Positions 17,411-26,287 are shown, counted from the first letter of the stretch. The stretch: DNA of 64,000 bases from Brevibacillus sp042683565 (GCF_042683565.1 NZ_JBHUJW010000034.1:124001-188000); one strand, 5' to 3'. Notes: a model not told the origin generated them from the sequence alone. Numbers and translations: made by a program.

Positions 17411-18346
17411 CTATTTAACCGCCGGCAATATCTTCGCCATGTTGACGGTGCGTTTCTTGTCCCATGTCTCGGGCCTGGTTTCATCAAACTGCTCCAGAAA
17501 GGCAATGACTTCCTTGGTGAGCGGCGTCGGCGTCGAGGCCCCGGACGTGACCGCCACTTTTTTCTTGCCCTTCAGCCATTCGATGTCCAGCTCCGAAAGG
17601 TCCGCGATGCGATGAGAAGGGACGTTGGCGATTTCTTCGGCAACTTGTGCCAGCCGGTTCGAGTTGTTGCTGCGCGGATCGCCTACCACGATACACAGCT
17701 GCGCCTCTCCCGCCTGCTCTGCGACCGCTTCCTGCCGCACCTGCGTCGCCAGGCAGATTTCGTTGTGCACCTCTACGCGCGCAAAGCGATTGACGATCGC
17801 ATCCATCAGATGCTTGACGTCCCATTGGCTCATCGTCGTCTGGTTGGTCACGATCAGCTTGTCGGTCGGCACCTGCAGAGCGTCCAAATCTGCTATCTTC
17901 TGGATCAGGTGGACACGGTCCGGCGCGATGCCGATCGCTCCCTCCGGCTCGGGATGCCCCTTTTTGCCGATGTACAGGACGTGGTAGCCGTCCGCCACCT
18001 TCTCGCGGATCAGATCGTGCGTCTTGGTCACGTCCGGGCAAGTCGCATCCACGACCGTCAGCCCTTTTTCCCGCGCCTTTTTCCGGACCTCCGGAGACAC
18101 GCCGTGGGCGGTGAAGATGACGGTGCCCTCGTTTACCTGATCGAGCAGGGCAAGCCGATCTTCCCCGTCCAATGTTTTGATGCCTTGCTGTTCAAACGCC
18201 TCGACGACATGGGCATTGTGCACAATCATGCCCAAAATGTGAATCGGGCGGGGAAGGTCAAAGTTTTGGGCGGTTCGCAGAGCCAGAACCATGGCATCCA
18301 CGACGCCGTAGCAATATCCGCGGGGGGAAATCTTGATGACTTCCAT
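17411..18346 (-). CDS. ispH: 4-hydroxy-3-methylbut-2-enyl diphosphate reductase
   Basis: Last enzyme of the MEP isoprenoid route; forms IPP and DMAPP. 311 residues. The three cluster-binding cysteines are at C12 (RGYCYGVVDA), near 103 (ATCPDVTKTH) and near 197 (NEICLATQVR). Substrate histidines appear in GMIVHNAHVVEAF, FTAHGVSPEVR and GKKGHPEPEGAIG, the last with the catalytic Glu. The AGGAGGGGTATAG before ATG 18346 supports the start. Confidence 0.96.
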   Translation of the reverse strand: MEVIKISPRGYCYGVVDAMVLALRTAQNFDLPRPIHILGMIVHNAHVVEAFEQQGIKTLDGEDRLALLDQVNEGTVIFTAHGVSPEVRKKAREKGLTVVDATCPDVTKTHDLIREKVADGYHVLYIGKKGHPEPEGAIGIAPDRVHLIQKIADLDALQVPTDKLIVTNQTTMSQWDVKHLMDAIVNRFARVEVHNEICLATQVRQEAVAEQAGEAQLCIVVGDPRSNNSNRLAQVAEEIANVPSHRIADLSELDIEWLKGKKKVAVTSGASTPTPLTKEVIAFLEQFDETRPETWDKKRTVNMAKILPAVK

Positions 18347-18395
18347 CTATACCCCTCCTACTTATTCTAATGACGTTTCGCCCATTTATTATACC

Positions 18396-19325
18396 TTATT
18401 TGTCTGCGCTCCGCTTCTGTTCATATACCTTCAAGTTGTTGTAAACGACCTTCAGCAGCGGAGTAGACAAGCCGAGCCTTTCCGCATGCGCGAGCAGATA
18501 CCCCTGGATATGGTCGCCCTCCACCGGCAAGCCTTTCTCCATGTCGCGCAGCATCGACGATTTCATGGCCGCTCCCTGACCGCGGAACGTGTCCATCTGC
18601 TTGTCGACGATGTCTTCGCGGATCGGTGCACCCAATGCCCGAATGACCGATGCACACTCCTCCGCCAGCTGACGCGTCAGCTCTATCCCGTACGCGGACT
18701 CGCGGATCGGGCCGACTGCCGCATTCATCAAGGTAGTGATGCCGGACAGCGTGGCGATGAACAGGTATTTTTGCCACGCATCGCGCTGGATGTTGGCGCT
18801 CGCACGCATGGAGCCGTTGACGCCGGAGAAAGCCTCTGCAATGCGCTCCACACGCTCGCTAAGTCCGCCTTCCCACTCCCCGAAGACCGCATCGTGTATG
18901 GGGCTGGTCTGGACCACGTCACCATCCGCGTTCAAGGTCGTCTCGATAAAGCACAGGCCGCCCAGCACCCGCTCCCGGCCAAACTTCTCCCACAGCAGCT
19001 CCATGTGAGCAATGCCGTTTAGCAGCGGAATGACGACTGTCTCCTCACCTACATAAGGAGCTATGTCCGCGATGCTTTCTGCAAGAGTGTACGCCTTGTT
19101 GGACAAGAGCACGACGTCGAACGGCCCCGCTTCTTCTCCCGCCCGGATCAGCTGCGGCTGCGCGATCTGGACATCGCCGTGAATGCTCTGGACACGGAGC
19201 CCTCGTTCCGCAAGCTGCGCGTACCTGCGCTCCCGCACGAGAAAGGTGGTGTCCACTCCTTTTTCCGCCAGACGCGCTCCAAAATAACCGCCGATCCCGC
19301 CAGCGCCCAAAACCAGTACCTTCAT
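18396..19325 (-). CDS. panE: 2-dehydropantoate 2-reductase family (PanE/ApbA)
   Basis: 309 residues. Rossmann motif VLGAGGIGGYFGARLAEKG near residue 5, then LLSNKAYTLAESI, LNGIAHMELL and the C-terminal catalytic-Lys region WQKYLFIATLSGITTLMNA. The family reduces ketopantoate in pantothenate synthesis, but paralogues with other substrates are common. The ATG at 19325 follows GGAGGGGATCGGATC; upstream in-frame starts to 19493 lack a binding site and run into the glutamine synthetase promoter region. Monocistronic in appearance. Confidence 0.85.
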   Translation of the reverse strand: MKVLVLGAGGIGGYFGARLAEKGVDTTFLVRERRYAQLAERGLRVQSIHGDVQIAQPQLIRAGEEAGPFDVVLLSNKAYTLAESIADIAPYVGEETVVIPLLNGIAHMELLWEKFGRERVLGGLCFIETTLNADGDVVQTSPIHDAVFGEWEGGLSERVERIAEAFSGVNGSMRASANIQRDAWQKYLFIATLSGITTLMNAAVGPIRESAYGIELTRQLAEECASVIRALGAPIREDIVDKQMDTFRGQGAAMKSSMLRDMEKGLPVEGDHIQGYLLAHAERLGLSTPLLKVVYNNLKVYEQKRSADK

Positions 19326-19408
19326 GATCCGATCCCCTCCCATATCATTCGCAACAGTTCGTCTATATTCTACAAAACCGGAACTCTTTTCTAAACCCCG
19401 CAATATTA

Positions 19409-19425
19409 TGTAAGAAATTCTCACA
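19409..19425 (+). promoter_or_regulatory. GlnR/TnrA box
   Basis: TGTAAGAAATTCTCACA matches the consensus TGTNA-N7-TNACA at every defined base. It sits 19 bases before the -35 of the glutamine synthetase promoter, so control by nitrogen status through GlnR or TnrA is expected. Confidence 0.8.
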
Positions 19426-19444
19426 TAAAACGTCACAAAATCTC

Positions 19445-19474
19445 TTGACGAACGATTGAAGTTATCGATATAAT
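19445..19474 (+). promoter_or_regulatory. sigma-A promoter of the beta-type glutamine synthetase
   Basis: TTGACG (19445-19450), 18-base spacer, perfect TATAAT (19469-19474). The start codon is about 80 bases further on. Confidence 0.8.
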
Positions 19475-19552
19475 TCCACTTATAAAATAACACGAAAAAA
19501 CGAACTTTACCTCACCTTTCGTAAAAATAATTCGTGAATGGAGTGCTCTGTC

Positions 19553-20971
19553 TTGGATATGAAAACGGTCCTGTCCACTATCGAATCTGAAAATGTCGAA
19601 TATGTCGATTTTCGCATCGTCGACCTGCTCGGCCGCCAGCACCATGTGACCGTCCCGGCCTACGCCGTAGACGAAGGAACATTCCGCAACGGGGTGGCTT
19701 TCGACGGCTCCAGCCTGACCGGCTACAAATCCATCGAAGACAGCGACATGGTGGCCATGCCTGATCCGGCGACTGCCTTCATCGATCCTTTCGTGGAAGC
19801 CAAAACGCTGAACATCGTCTGCAACATCGTCAACCCTGACTACACCACCTACGACCGCGACCCGCGCGGCATCGCGCTGAGAGCAGAGGCGTATCTGCAA
19901 CAGCTGGGTGTGGCGACTGTCGCTTACTTCGGACCCGAATCCGAGTTCTTCCTGTTCGACAGCGTCCGCTACGCTTCCGGTCCGTCCGGTTCCTTCTTCC
20001 ACATCGATTCGGAGGAAGCGTTCTGGAACACTGGCAAAGAAGGACATAACCTTGGCTACAAAGTGCGCAACAAAGGCGGTTACTTCCCGGTACAACCTAC
20101 CGATACGCAAGCGGACATCCGCAACGAAATGTGCACCCTGATGACAGAGGCCGGCTTGAAAGTAGAGCGTCACCACCATGAGGTAGCAACAGCAGGTCAA
20201 GCAGAAATCAACTTCCGCTTCGACACCTTGACTCGCACGGCTGACAACCTGCTCCTGTTCAAGTACATCGTGCGCAACGTCGCCGCCAAACACGGCAAAA
20301 CAGCTACCTTCATGCCGAAACCGATCGTGGGCGACAACGGCTCCGGCATGCACGTCCACCAAAGCCTGTTCGACGGCGACACGCCGCTCTTCTACGATCA
20401 AGGCGGATACGCGAACCTGAGCGAAATGGCACTGCACTACATTGGCGGCATCCTGCACCACGCACCTGCCCTGATCGCTCTGACCAACCCGAGCACCAAC
20501 TCGTTCAAACGTCTGGTGCCTGGCTATGAAGCGCCAGTCAACCTGGTCTTCTCCAAAGGCAATCGCTCCGCTGCCGTGCGCATCCCGGTCGCAGCAGTAA
20601 CACCAAAAGCAGCCCGCATCGAGTTCCGCACGCCTGACTCGACTGCCAACCCGTATCTGGCCTTCGCTGCCATGCTGATGGCTGGCCTGGACGGCATCAA
20701 GCGCAAGCTCGACCCGCGTGAAATGGGCTTCGGTCCGCTGGATAAAAACATCTACGACCTGTCCGATGCCGAGAAGCACGAAATCAAGAGCGCCCCTGGC
20801 TCTCTGGAAGAAGCGCTGGCTGCTCTGGAAGCAGACCACGACTTCCTGCTCGAAGGCGGCGTCTTCACCAAAGACGTCATCGACAGCTGGATCTCCCTGA
20901 AACGCGACGAAATCCAACAAGTCGAGCGCACCGTGAATCCGAAGGAATACGAGTTGTATTACGATCTGTAA
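19553..20971 (+). CDS. glnA: type I glutamine synthetase, beta subtype
   Basis: Joins ammonia to glutamate with ATP. Motifs in order: DFRIVDLLGRQHHVTVP, FDGSSLTGYKSIEDSDM, FGPESEFFLF, HHHEVATAGQAEINF, NGSGMHVHQSL, RLVPGYEAPVNLV, and IEFRTPDSTANPYLAF. The length (about 470) and the C-terminal LDKNIYDL segment, with the tyrosine adenylylated in GSI-beta enzymes, differ from the 444-residue alpha type usual in Bacillus. TTG 19553 lies nine bases after GGAG; ATG 19559 or ATG 19538 are alternatives. It stands alone, with its own promoter, GlnR/TnrA box and terminator, and no glnR beside it. Confidence 0.93.
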   Translation: MDMKTVLSTIESENVEYVDFRIVDLLGRQHHVTVPAYAVDEGTFRNGVAFDGSSLTGYKSIEDSDMVAMPDPATAFIDPFVEAKTLNIVCNIVNPDYTTYDRDPRGIALRAEAYLQQLGVATVAYFGPESEFFLFDSVRYASGPSGSFFHIDSEEAFWNTGKEGHNLGYKVRNKGGYFPVQPTDTQADIRNEMCTLMTEAGLKVERHHHEVATAGQAEINFRFDTLTRTADNLLLFKYIVRNVAAKHGKTATFMPKPIVGDNGSGMHVHQSLFDGDTPLFYDQGGYANLSEMALHYIGGILHHAPALIALTNPSTNSFKRLVPGYEAPVNLVFSKGNRSAAVRIPVAAVTPKAARIEFRTPDSTANPYLAFAAMLMAGLDGIKRKLDPREMGFGPLDKNIYDLSDAEKHEIKSAPGSLEEALAALEADHDFLLEGGVFTKDVIDSWISLKRDEIQQVERTVNPKEYELYYDL

Positions 20972-21020
20972 GAAGCTCAGGAACAAATGTTGCAAAAAGA
21001 CTCAAACTATCCCTAAAAAC

Positions 21021-21077
21021 AACGGGGCTGTCCAGAAAGTCAGCGTAAACTGGCTGCTGGACGCCCCGTTTCTTTTC
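21021..21077 (+). terminator. intrinsic terminator after glutamine synthetase
   Basis: AACGGGGC pairs with GCCCCGTT and GTCCAG with CTGGAC, with one bulged T, followed by a TTTCTTTT tail. Confidence 0.85.
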
Positions 21078-21221
21078 CTGCATCGCCTCACCGCAATTCC
21101 TCTTGCATAAAATTCCCTTCATAATACCCGCATCCATTGTCAACCTTATCATTGTATCGCAATGAACAGTCAGGATAACCAACACGGAGCTTCAACCAAC
21201 ACGAGCAAAAGGAGGACATTT

Positions 21222-21740
21222 ATGGGAATCTTAAGCGGCAATCCTCAAAATGAACCCATGCACTACGGTGAAGTCTTTGGCATTTGGAGTTATCTCTCCG
21301 TCAGTAAAGGGCTGCTTGTCGGCTATCAAACATTCATCAATCATACCGGTGACAAGGATCTGAAAAATTTCCTCGAAGACCTTATCCGGACTATGAAACC
21401 AGAGATTGAGCAGGTTGAAAAAATGTTGAAAGTAAATGGAGTCGCCCCGCCGCCTGCTCCACCTGAACGCCCTGTTGCTTCTCTCGAGAGTATCCCCGTT
21501 GGCGCCCGCTTTAACGATCCCGAGATTGCAGTTGGCGTTGCAACCAATCTTGCTGCGGGAATGGTTGCATGCAGCCAAATCATCGGGCAATGTATTCGAG
21601 AAGATATTGCAACGATGTTTGCCCAATTCCACCAGGCAAAAGTTCAAGCAACTGGCCGACTGCTCCGCATCAGCAAAGAAAAAGGTTGGTTAGTGCCGCC
21701 GCCATTACATTTGCAAACGCCTGAACTGGCGCACGTTTAA
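21222..21740 (+). CDS. DUF3231 family protein
   Basis: 172 residues. The visible pattern (EPMHYGEVFGIWSYLSVSKG, shortened, then YQTFINHTGDKDLKNFLEDL, and FHQAKVQATGRLLRISKEKGWL) fits the DUF3231 helical, ferritin-like proteins of bacilli, whose function is not established. ATG 21222 follows AAAGGAGGACATTT; the in-frame ATG at 21162 has no binding site. It stands alone, and base composition is slightly lower in GC than its neighbours. Confidence 0.75.
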   Translation: MGILSGNPQNEPMHYGEVFGIWSYLSVSKGLLVGYQTFINHTGDKDLKNFLEDLIRTMKPEIEQVEKMLKVNGVAPPPAPPERPVASLESIPVGARFNDPEIAVGVATNLAAGMVACSQIIGQCIREDIATMFAQFHQAKVQATGRLLRISKEKGWLVPPPLHLQTPELAHV

Positions 21741-21785
21741 CCTTGTCTCAAGCCATACCAAGTCTACGGTCGGTTTCCTTCGCCC

Positions 21786-21826
21786 GCTAAAAAAAGAGGC
21801 GCCCCTACACCGAGGCGACCTCTTCC
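21786..21826 (-). terminator. intrinsic terminator after cbiO
   Basis: On the minus strand AAGAGGTCGC pairs with GCGCCTCTT, followed by five or more T. It overlaps the last codons of cbiO. Confidence 0.75.
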
Positions 21827-22665
21827 TTTCGTTCTTCCAGTCTTCGTTTCCAGTCGGCAAGGGACTGCGGGATGCCCTCGCCCATTTCCCTTTTCCATGA
21901 CGGCGGGAGCATCTCCCACACTTCCGCGATCAAAGGTATGCCAAGGTGCAGACTCTCCAGCATCTGCCGCTCTGCCAATAATGCCTGCGGTTCCCCGGCA
22001 AAAACAAGGCGGCCTCCATCCATGACACAGATCCACTCCGCCCACTCGAAGGCGATGTCCATATCGTGCGTCGCCATCAGGACGGTCGTGCCGCTGCGAT
22101 GGATCTGGTCCAGCTCGCGGAGCAGGTTTTTCGTCTGGTAGCGGTCGAGGTAGGCCGTCGGCTCATCGAGCAGCAGCAGCTCAGGCTCCAGGACCATGAC
22201 GCCTGCCAGTGCCAGACGGCGTTTTTGCCCCAGGCTCAAGTGGTGAATGGGCGTTTCCGCCAGCTCGCTCATGCCGAATGCCTCCAGCGCCTTGCCTACC
22301 TTTTCCCGGATGGTGTCGGGCGGCAGCTTCCGGTTCACGAGACCGTAGGAGACGTCCTCCGCCACCGTACTGGCGATGAGCTGGTGCTCCGGGTCCTGAA
22401 AGACGAGACCGACCTTCTGCGTCATCTCCTGCAAAAAGGAGCGCTTGTAGACGAACGGCTTCCCCCTCCACCGCACCTCTCCCTGCCTGGGCTGGAGAAT
22501 GCCGTTGGCGTGCTGGAACAGCGTCGACTTCCCGCAGCCGTTTCGTCCGAGCAGCACGCATTTTTTCCCCTCCGGAATCCCGAAGCTCACCCCGTTCAGT
22601 ACAGACTTCTGTCCGCCCGGGTAGGTGTATTGCAGATCAGAAAATTCCAGTAACCACGATGTCAA
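21805..22665 (-). CDS. cbiO: cobalt ECF transporter ATPase
   Basis: 286 residues powering cobalt import with CbiMNQ. Walker A GRNGCGKST is near residue 42, Q-loop VFQDPEHQL, signature LSLGQKRRLALAG, Walker B ELLLLDEPTAYLD, and H-loop MATHDMDIA. The chosen start is TTG 22665, which overlaps the cbiQ stop as TTGA behind GGGAGG. That gives MTSWLLEFSDLQYTYPGG. Upstream in-frame ATGs lie inside cbiQ. The C-terminal 60 residues are longer than in minimal CbiO. It is the last gene of cbiMNQO. Confidence 0.93.
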   Translation of the reverse strand: MTSWLLEFSDLQYTYPGGQKSVLNGVSFGIPEGKKCVLLGRNGCGKSTLFQHANGILQPRQGEVRWRGKPFVYKRSFLQEMTQKVGLVFQDPEHQLIASTVAEDVSYGLVNRKLPPDTIREKVGKALEAFGMSELAETPIHHLSLGQKRRLALAGVMVLEPELLLLDEPTAYLDRYQTKNLLRELDQIHRSGTTVLMATHDMDIAFEWAEWICVMDGGRLVFAGEPQALLAERQMLESLHLGIPLIAEVWEMLPPSWKREMGEGIPQSLADWKRRLEERKEEVASV

Positions 22666-23468
22666 AATGGCCAACCTCCCGTCAAACACTCCAGCAGCAC
22701 CAGCACGATGCTCCCGAGCACAGATTCCCGTTCGTAGCGCGGGGAACGGACGTAGGTACAAAGGCTCTGCACACGCAGGCTCTCCCCGAATCCTCGGGCC
22801 GCCATCCCCATGGCCAGCGACTGGTATTTCCGCATGGCGCGGACGAACAGCTGGCTCGCCAGCATGCCTGCGTCACGCAGCAGCGCGCGAAACTCCCGGT
22901 GTCCTCCGCGGGACCGCTGCGCCACCCACAGCTGGTAGGACGTGTCCAGCAGGACGAAAATAAACCGGTACATGATCATCAAAAGGTCCGTGAGCAGCTC
23001 CGGCAGCCCGATCCGCCGCAAAACCTGCAGCATTTCCGAGAACGGAACCGTAAACAGCAGAAACGAAAAACAGGCGAGGCTGGCCAGGATGCGGGTCAGC
23101 AGCGTCAGCGCCCGGTGAACGGACACGGGAGCGATGTAGAGCGCGTGCGAGGCTCCCATCTTCCACGATACCACCGCGTCTTGCGGGGGACCGCCAGCCG
23201 CCCCGCCTGCCAGATCAAAAAGCAATGCCGGCAGTCCGGCCAGGAAAAAGGACAGCGGCAAAACCAGAAACATCAGGTGCGCCTTGAACGGAATGCGGGC
23301 GTAGCCGACCACCCACACTCCCATCCAGAGGAACACAAGCAGCTGCACCAGCGAATGCCCCGTCAAAACCAAAAGCAGCAGCACGCTGCCAAACAGCAGC
23401 TTGTGCGCAGGCGGCAAATGCCGCAAACGGTTTTGATAGGAAAGGGAATCGAGCTGCTGCCAGTTCAT
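22662..23468 (-). CDS. cbiQ: cobalt ECF transporter membrane subunit
   Basis: 268 residues with four to five membrane segments. It carries the CbiQ/EcfT cytoplasmic motif around MAARGFGESLRVQSL and QRSRGGHREF, the coupling helices that contact the ATPase. It links ATP hydrolysis by CbiO to the CbiM substrate unit. Stop and start overlap with cbiN (four bases) and cbiO (TTGA). Confidence 0.93.
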   Translation of the reverse strand: MNWQQLDSLSYQNRLRHLPPAHKLLFGSVLLLLVLTGHSLVQLLVFLWMGVWVVGYARIPFKAHLMFLVLPLSFFLAGLPALLFDLAGGAAGGPPQDAVVSWKMGASHALYIAPVSVHRALTLLTRILASLACFSFLLFTVPFSEMLQVLRRIGLPELLTDLLMIMYRFIFVLLDTSYQLWVAQRSRGGHREFRALLRDAGMLASQLFVRAMRKYQSLAMGMAARGFGESLRVQSLCTYVRSPRYERESVLGSIVLVLLECLTGGWPF

Positions 23469-23749
23469 TTCTTCGCCTTATCCGCGCGGCCTTTGTACAG
23501 TCCCACCGCATAGCCTACGACTCCCGCGCCGAGCGCCGCCTGCACCGCGAACAGCAGGCCCTCCGTCTCGCCTCCTGGCGGCTCGAGAAACGGATGGAAC
23601 CACGGCTGATAGGCAGGGGCAATCTCCTTGATCGCTTCTTCTGCCGCGCCATCCGCCCCTCCGAATTCGGAATCCTTGATGAACAACAGCGGAGCCACAG
23701 CCAGCACGACGACACCCAGGACAAGCAGCCAGTTCATTCCTTTTTTCAC
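23465..23749 (-). CDS. cbiN: cobalt transport protein CbiN
   Basis: 94 residues with two membrane helices (LLVLGVVVLAVAPLLFI and LLFAVQAALGAGVVGYAVGLY) around a short extracytoplasmic loop with the DGAAEEAIKEIAPAYQPW stretch. This two-helix form with EFGGADGAAE is the CbiN family. It is needed with CbiM for cobalt uptake. It overlaps cbiM and cbiQ by four bases each. Confidence 0.9.
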   Translation of the reverse strand: MKKGMNWLLVLGVVVLAVAPLLFIKDSEFGGADGAAEEAIKEIAPAYQPWFHPFLEPPGGETEGLLFAVQAALGAGVVGYAVGLYKGRADKAKK

Positions 23750-24507
23750 AGCGATTCCTCCCGTTTCAGCAGGCGCAGCTGCGCCAGTTCATTTGCGTTG
23801 TACGCTTGCAGCCAGTTCCAGACGAGCACCGTCAGCAGCCCTTCGCTGATCGCCAGCGGCACTTGCGTGATGGCAAAGATGCCCGCGAATTTGCCAAACG
23901 AAGCCAGGACGCCGCCTTTCGCAGCCGGAAAAGCGAGCGCCAGCTGGAGCGAAGTGACGACGTAGGTAGACAAATCAGCCAGGGCCGCTGCCGTGAACAC
24001 GGCGAGCCGCTGCTTGCCGCTGCGCATGATGAGGCGGTATACGCCAGATGCGACCATCGGGCCGACGACGGCCATCGACACGGCGTTCGCGCCCAGCGTC
24101 GTCAGCCCGCCGTGGGCCAAAAGCAGCGCCTGGAACAGCAGCACCATGCTGCCGAGCACGGTCATCGCCAGCGGGCCGAACATGATCGCCCCCAGCCCCG
24201 TCCCTGTCGGGTGAGAGCTGCTGCCGGTCACAGAAGGAATTTTCAGCGCGGACAGCACAAAGGCGAACGCCCCGGATACCCCAAGGAGCAGCTTCATCTG
24301 CGGATGCTCCTTGACGATCCTGCCTATGGAACGCAAGCCAAAGATAAAAAACGGCAGGAACACGACCCACCAGAACAGCGCCCACGACATAGGCAAGTAC
24401 CCTTCCATGATGTGCATGGCGTGTCCGGTCTGCGGTTCATTTACCATGAAATAAAGTATAAATCCGACCATCAATAGACCGTCTGTTACAAATCGAGATC
24501 GATTCAT
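23746..24507 (-). CDS. cbiM: cobalt ECF transporter substrate-binding subunit
   Basis: 253 residues with about seven membrane segments. The metal-binding N-terminal histidines follow processing near GHAMHIMEGYLPMSWALFW. Other family segments are SSHPTGTGLGAIMFGP and LAHGGLTTLGANAVSMA. The ATG at 24507 follows GGAGGAGTGTGCAC. It is the first gene of cbiMNQO, so the cobalamin riboswitch and terminator upstream control the whole set. Confidence 0.94.
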   Translation of the reverse strand: MNRSRFVTDGLLMVGFILYFMVNEPQTGHAMHIMEGYLPMSWALFWWVVFLPFFIFGLRSIGRIVKEHPQMKLLLGVSGAFAFVLSALKIPSVTGSSSHPTGTGLGAIMFGPLAMTVLGSMVLLFQALLLAHGGLTTLGANAVSMAVVGPMVASGVYRLIMRSGKQRLAVFTAAALADLSTYVVTSLQLALAFPAAKGGVLASFGKFAGIFAITQVPLAISEGLLTVLVWNWLQAYNANELAQLRLLKREESL

Positions 24508-24673
24508 GTGCACACTCCTCCCTGCTTCTCCCATTTTCATCCGTTCTGATCTTGCCGGAAAACGGACCTGCCGAAAAACCCGGCCGCACCGCCCCTCTTG
24601 TGCCCAAAGGGCGTGTATCTCGCTCTCCGGCTTCGTTCGCGAAGTCTCGCGATGCTGCGCTCGTGCTGGTACG

Positions 24674-24706
24674 AAAAAAAGCCTCATCCCCATAGTGGAC
24701 GAGACT
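24674..24706 (-). terminator. riboswitch expression-platform terminator before cbiM
   Basis: AGTCTCGTCC pairs over ten bases with GGATGAGGCT (two G-U pairs), followed by seven T on the minus strand. It lies between the cobalamin aptamer and cbiM, the position for ligand-controlled early termination. Confidence 0.75.
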
Positions 24707-24786
24707 TGTGTACATGCAACAACAGACTGACCGCGCAGCCCTATTGCCAACTGTTCACCTCTCCTTTCCGCGAAGGTTTTCCGGTG

Positions 24787-24956
24787 TGGCATGAGGTAGG
24801 TCTCCTGGCTTCCAGATCGATGCGCTCTTTGCCCTTCCCCATACACGTATGAGTGGATTGCTTCAAAGAGAACTCCCTGGTTACAGTGGCGGGACCGCTC
24901 GGGACTTTCACCCGATTCCCTGTTACCCCGTATGTGCTGTCACATACAGGCACCTG
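24787..24956 (-). ncRNA. cobalamin riboswitch
   Basis: Read on the minus strand, the aptamer has GGTGCCTGTATGTG at 24954, the conserved GCCACTG (24890-24884) preceded by AAAGTCCCGAG, and the B12-box segment GAAGCCAGGAGACCTACC near 24812-24795. These are the conserved cobalamin-riboswitch elements. It should turn off cbiMNQO when adenosylcobalamin is plentiful, using the terminator at 24674-24706. The 80 bases between the aptamer and that terminator hold no gene. Confidence 0.93.
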
Positions 24957-25077
24957 ATGCCGACGATATGCAATTATTGGACGTTCCTGATTGTCCATCA
25001 CTATTATACTGCAACTGGCTGAAAAAGAGAACGATAGGGAAAAGCAAGAAGCTGCGCCCCGTCGATAGCAGGCGGCA

Positions 25078-25113
25078 CAAAAAGACCGATGGCTCCTTTG
25101 CCGAAGCCATCGG
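25078..25113 (-). terminator. intrinsic terminator after pyrD
   Basis: CCGATGGCT pairs with AGCCATCGG, followed by TCTTTTTG on the minus strand. Confidence 0.85.
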
Positions 25114-25128
25114 CCGCTACGCTCCCGG

Positions 25129-26217
25129 CTATTTCGCGTCTACGCCAATCGCTTCGCTCAGGTGGGAAAAACCGTCCCGCTCCAGCAGGCGCAATAGCTG
25201 CTTGTTGATTTGCTTGACGATTCCCGGCCCTTGGTAAATCATCCCGGTGTACACCTGGACCAGGCTCGCCCCGGCACGGATCTTGTCGTAGGCATCTTGT
25301 CCTGTGAAAATACCGCCCACGCCGACGATCGGCACCATGTCTCCTACTTCCTGGTAGATTTCCTTCACCCATGCCGTCGAGCGCTCCGTCAGCGGTCTGC
25401 CGCTCAATCCGCCCGCTTCCTCCGCACGCGGATGGCCTGCTACTGCTTCGCGGGACAGCGTCGTATTCGTCGCAATAATCCCCGCGATGCCCTCTTCGAC
25501 CGCCGCGTGCACGACATCGTGCATCTGCTCGTCCGACATGTCAGGCGCTACTTTCAGGAGAATCGGCTTTTTCTTCACGCCCCGACCTTCCAGCTCCGCC
25601 GCTTTTTCCCGAACGGCGCGAACGAGCACGCGCAGGCTCTCCGTCTCCTGAAGGTCGCGCAAGTTCGGCGTATTCGGAGAGCTGATGTTGATGACGAAGT
25701 AATGGCCGTACGCATACAGCATGTCCATGCATTTGCTGTAGTCGCTCGCGGCTTCTTCGTTGGGCGTCACCTTGTTTTTCCCGATGTTGATGCCAATCGG
25801 CACGTCGGAATACGCGAAGTCTACCAGATGCTGCGAGGCGAGATAGGCGCCGTTGTTGTTGAAGCCCATCCGGTTGATGACGGCCTGATGCTCCGGCAAG
25901 CGAAACAGCCGCGGCTTTGGATTGCCCGGCTGCCCTTGCGGCGTGAGCGTCCCCACTTCCACAAAGCCAAAGCCAAGCGCTCCCAGCGCATGATACACTT
26001 CCGCATTTTTGTCAAAACCCGCTGCCAGCCCCACCGGATTGGGGAATTTCAACCCCCACAGATGGTTTTCCAGACGCTGGTCCCGCAGCTGGTAGATCAT
26101 TCGCAAAATCGCCTTGCCGGGAGCGGAATCTTCCACCAGCTTCAAGGCGTGAATCGTCTTTTCATGAATGTCTTCAGGGTCCTGCTGGAACAGATACTTG
26201 CGTATAAGCTGATACAT
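25129..26217 (-). CDS. pyrD: dihydroorotate dehydrogenase (quinone), class 2
   Basis: Oxidises dihydroorotate to orotate in pyrimidine synthesis, passing electrons to quinone. 362 residues. The N-terminal 40 residues (MYQLIRKYLFQQDPEDIHEK) form the membrane-associating helices of class 2. Flavin motifs: NPVGLAAGFDKNAEVY, NRMGFNNNGA, and the catalytic-Ser segment VINISSPNTPNLRDLQ. GVGGIFTGQDAYDKIRAGA binds the FMN phosphate. The ATG at 26217 lies behind GAGGAGTGC. It is alone, outside any pyr operon; Bacillus usually has the class 1B PyrD with PyrK instead. Confidence 0.95.
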   Translation of the reverse strand: MYQLIRKYLFQQDPEDIHEKTIHALKLVEDSAPGKAILRMIYQLRDQRLENHLWGLKFPNPVGLAAGFDKNAEVYHALGALGFGFVEVGTLTPQGQPGNPKPRLFRLPEHQAVINRMGFNNNGAYLASQHLVDFAYSDVPIGINIGKNKVTPNEEAASDYSKCMDMLYAYGHYFVINISSPNTPNLRDLQETESLRVLVRAVREKAAELEGRGVKKKPILLKVAPDMSDEQMHDVVHAAVEEGIAGIIATNTTLSREAVAGHPRAEEAGGLSGRPLTERSTAWVKEIYQEVGDMVPIVGVGGIFTGQDAYDKIRAGASLVQVYTGMIYQGPGIVKQINKQLLRLLERDGFSHLSEAIGVDAK

Positions 26218-26287
26218 CGCGGCTGCACTCCTCACTCCGTTTTACCTCATTGTAGGATACCACATTTTCAAAGGAGGAGTAACCTAT

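Noticed and set aside
19433..20995. A 520-codon minus-strand frame across the glutamine synthetase gene
   Set aside because: It is antisense to a gene with complete family motifs and has no recognisable protein pattern or binding site.
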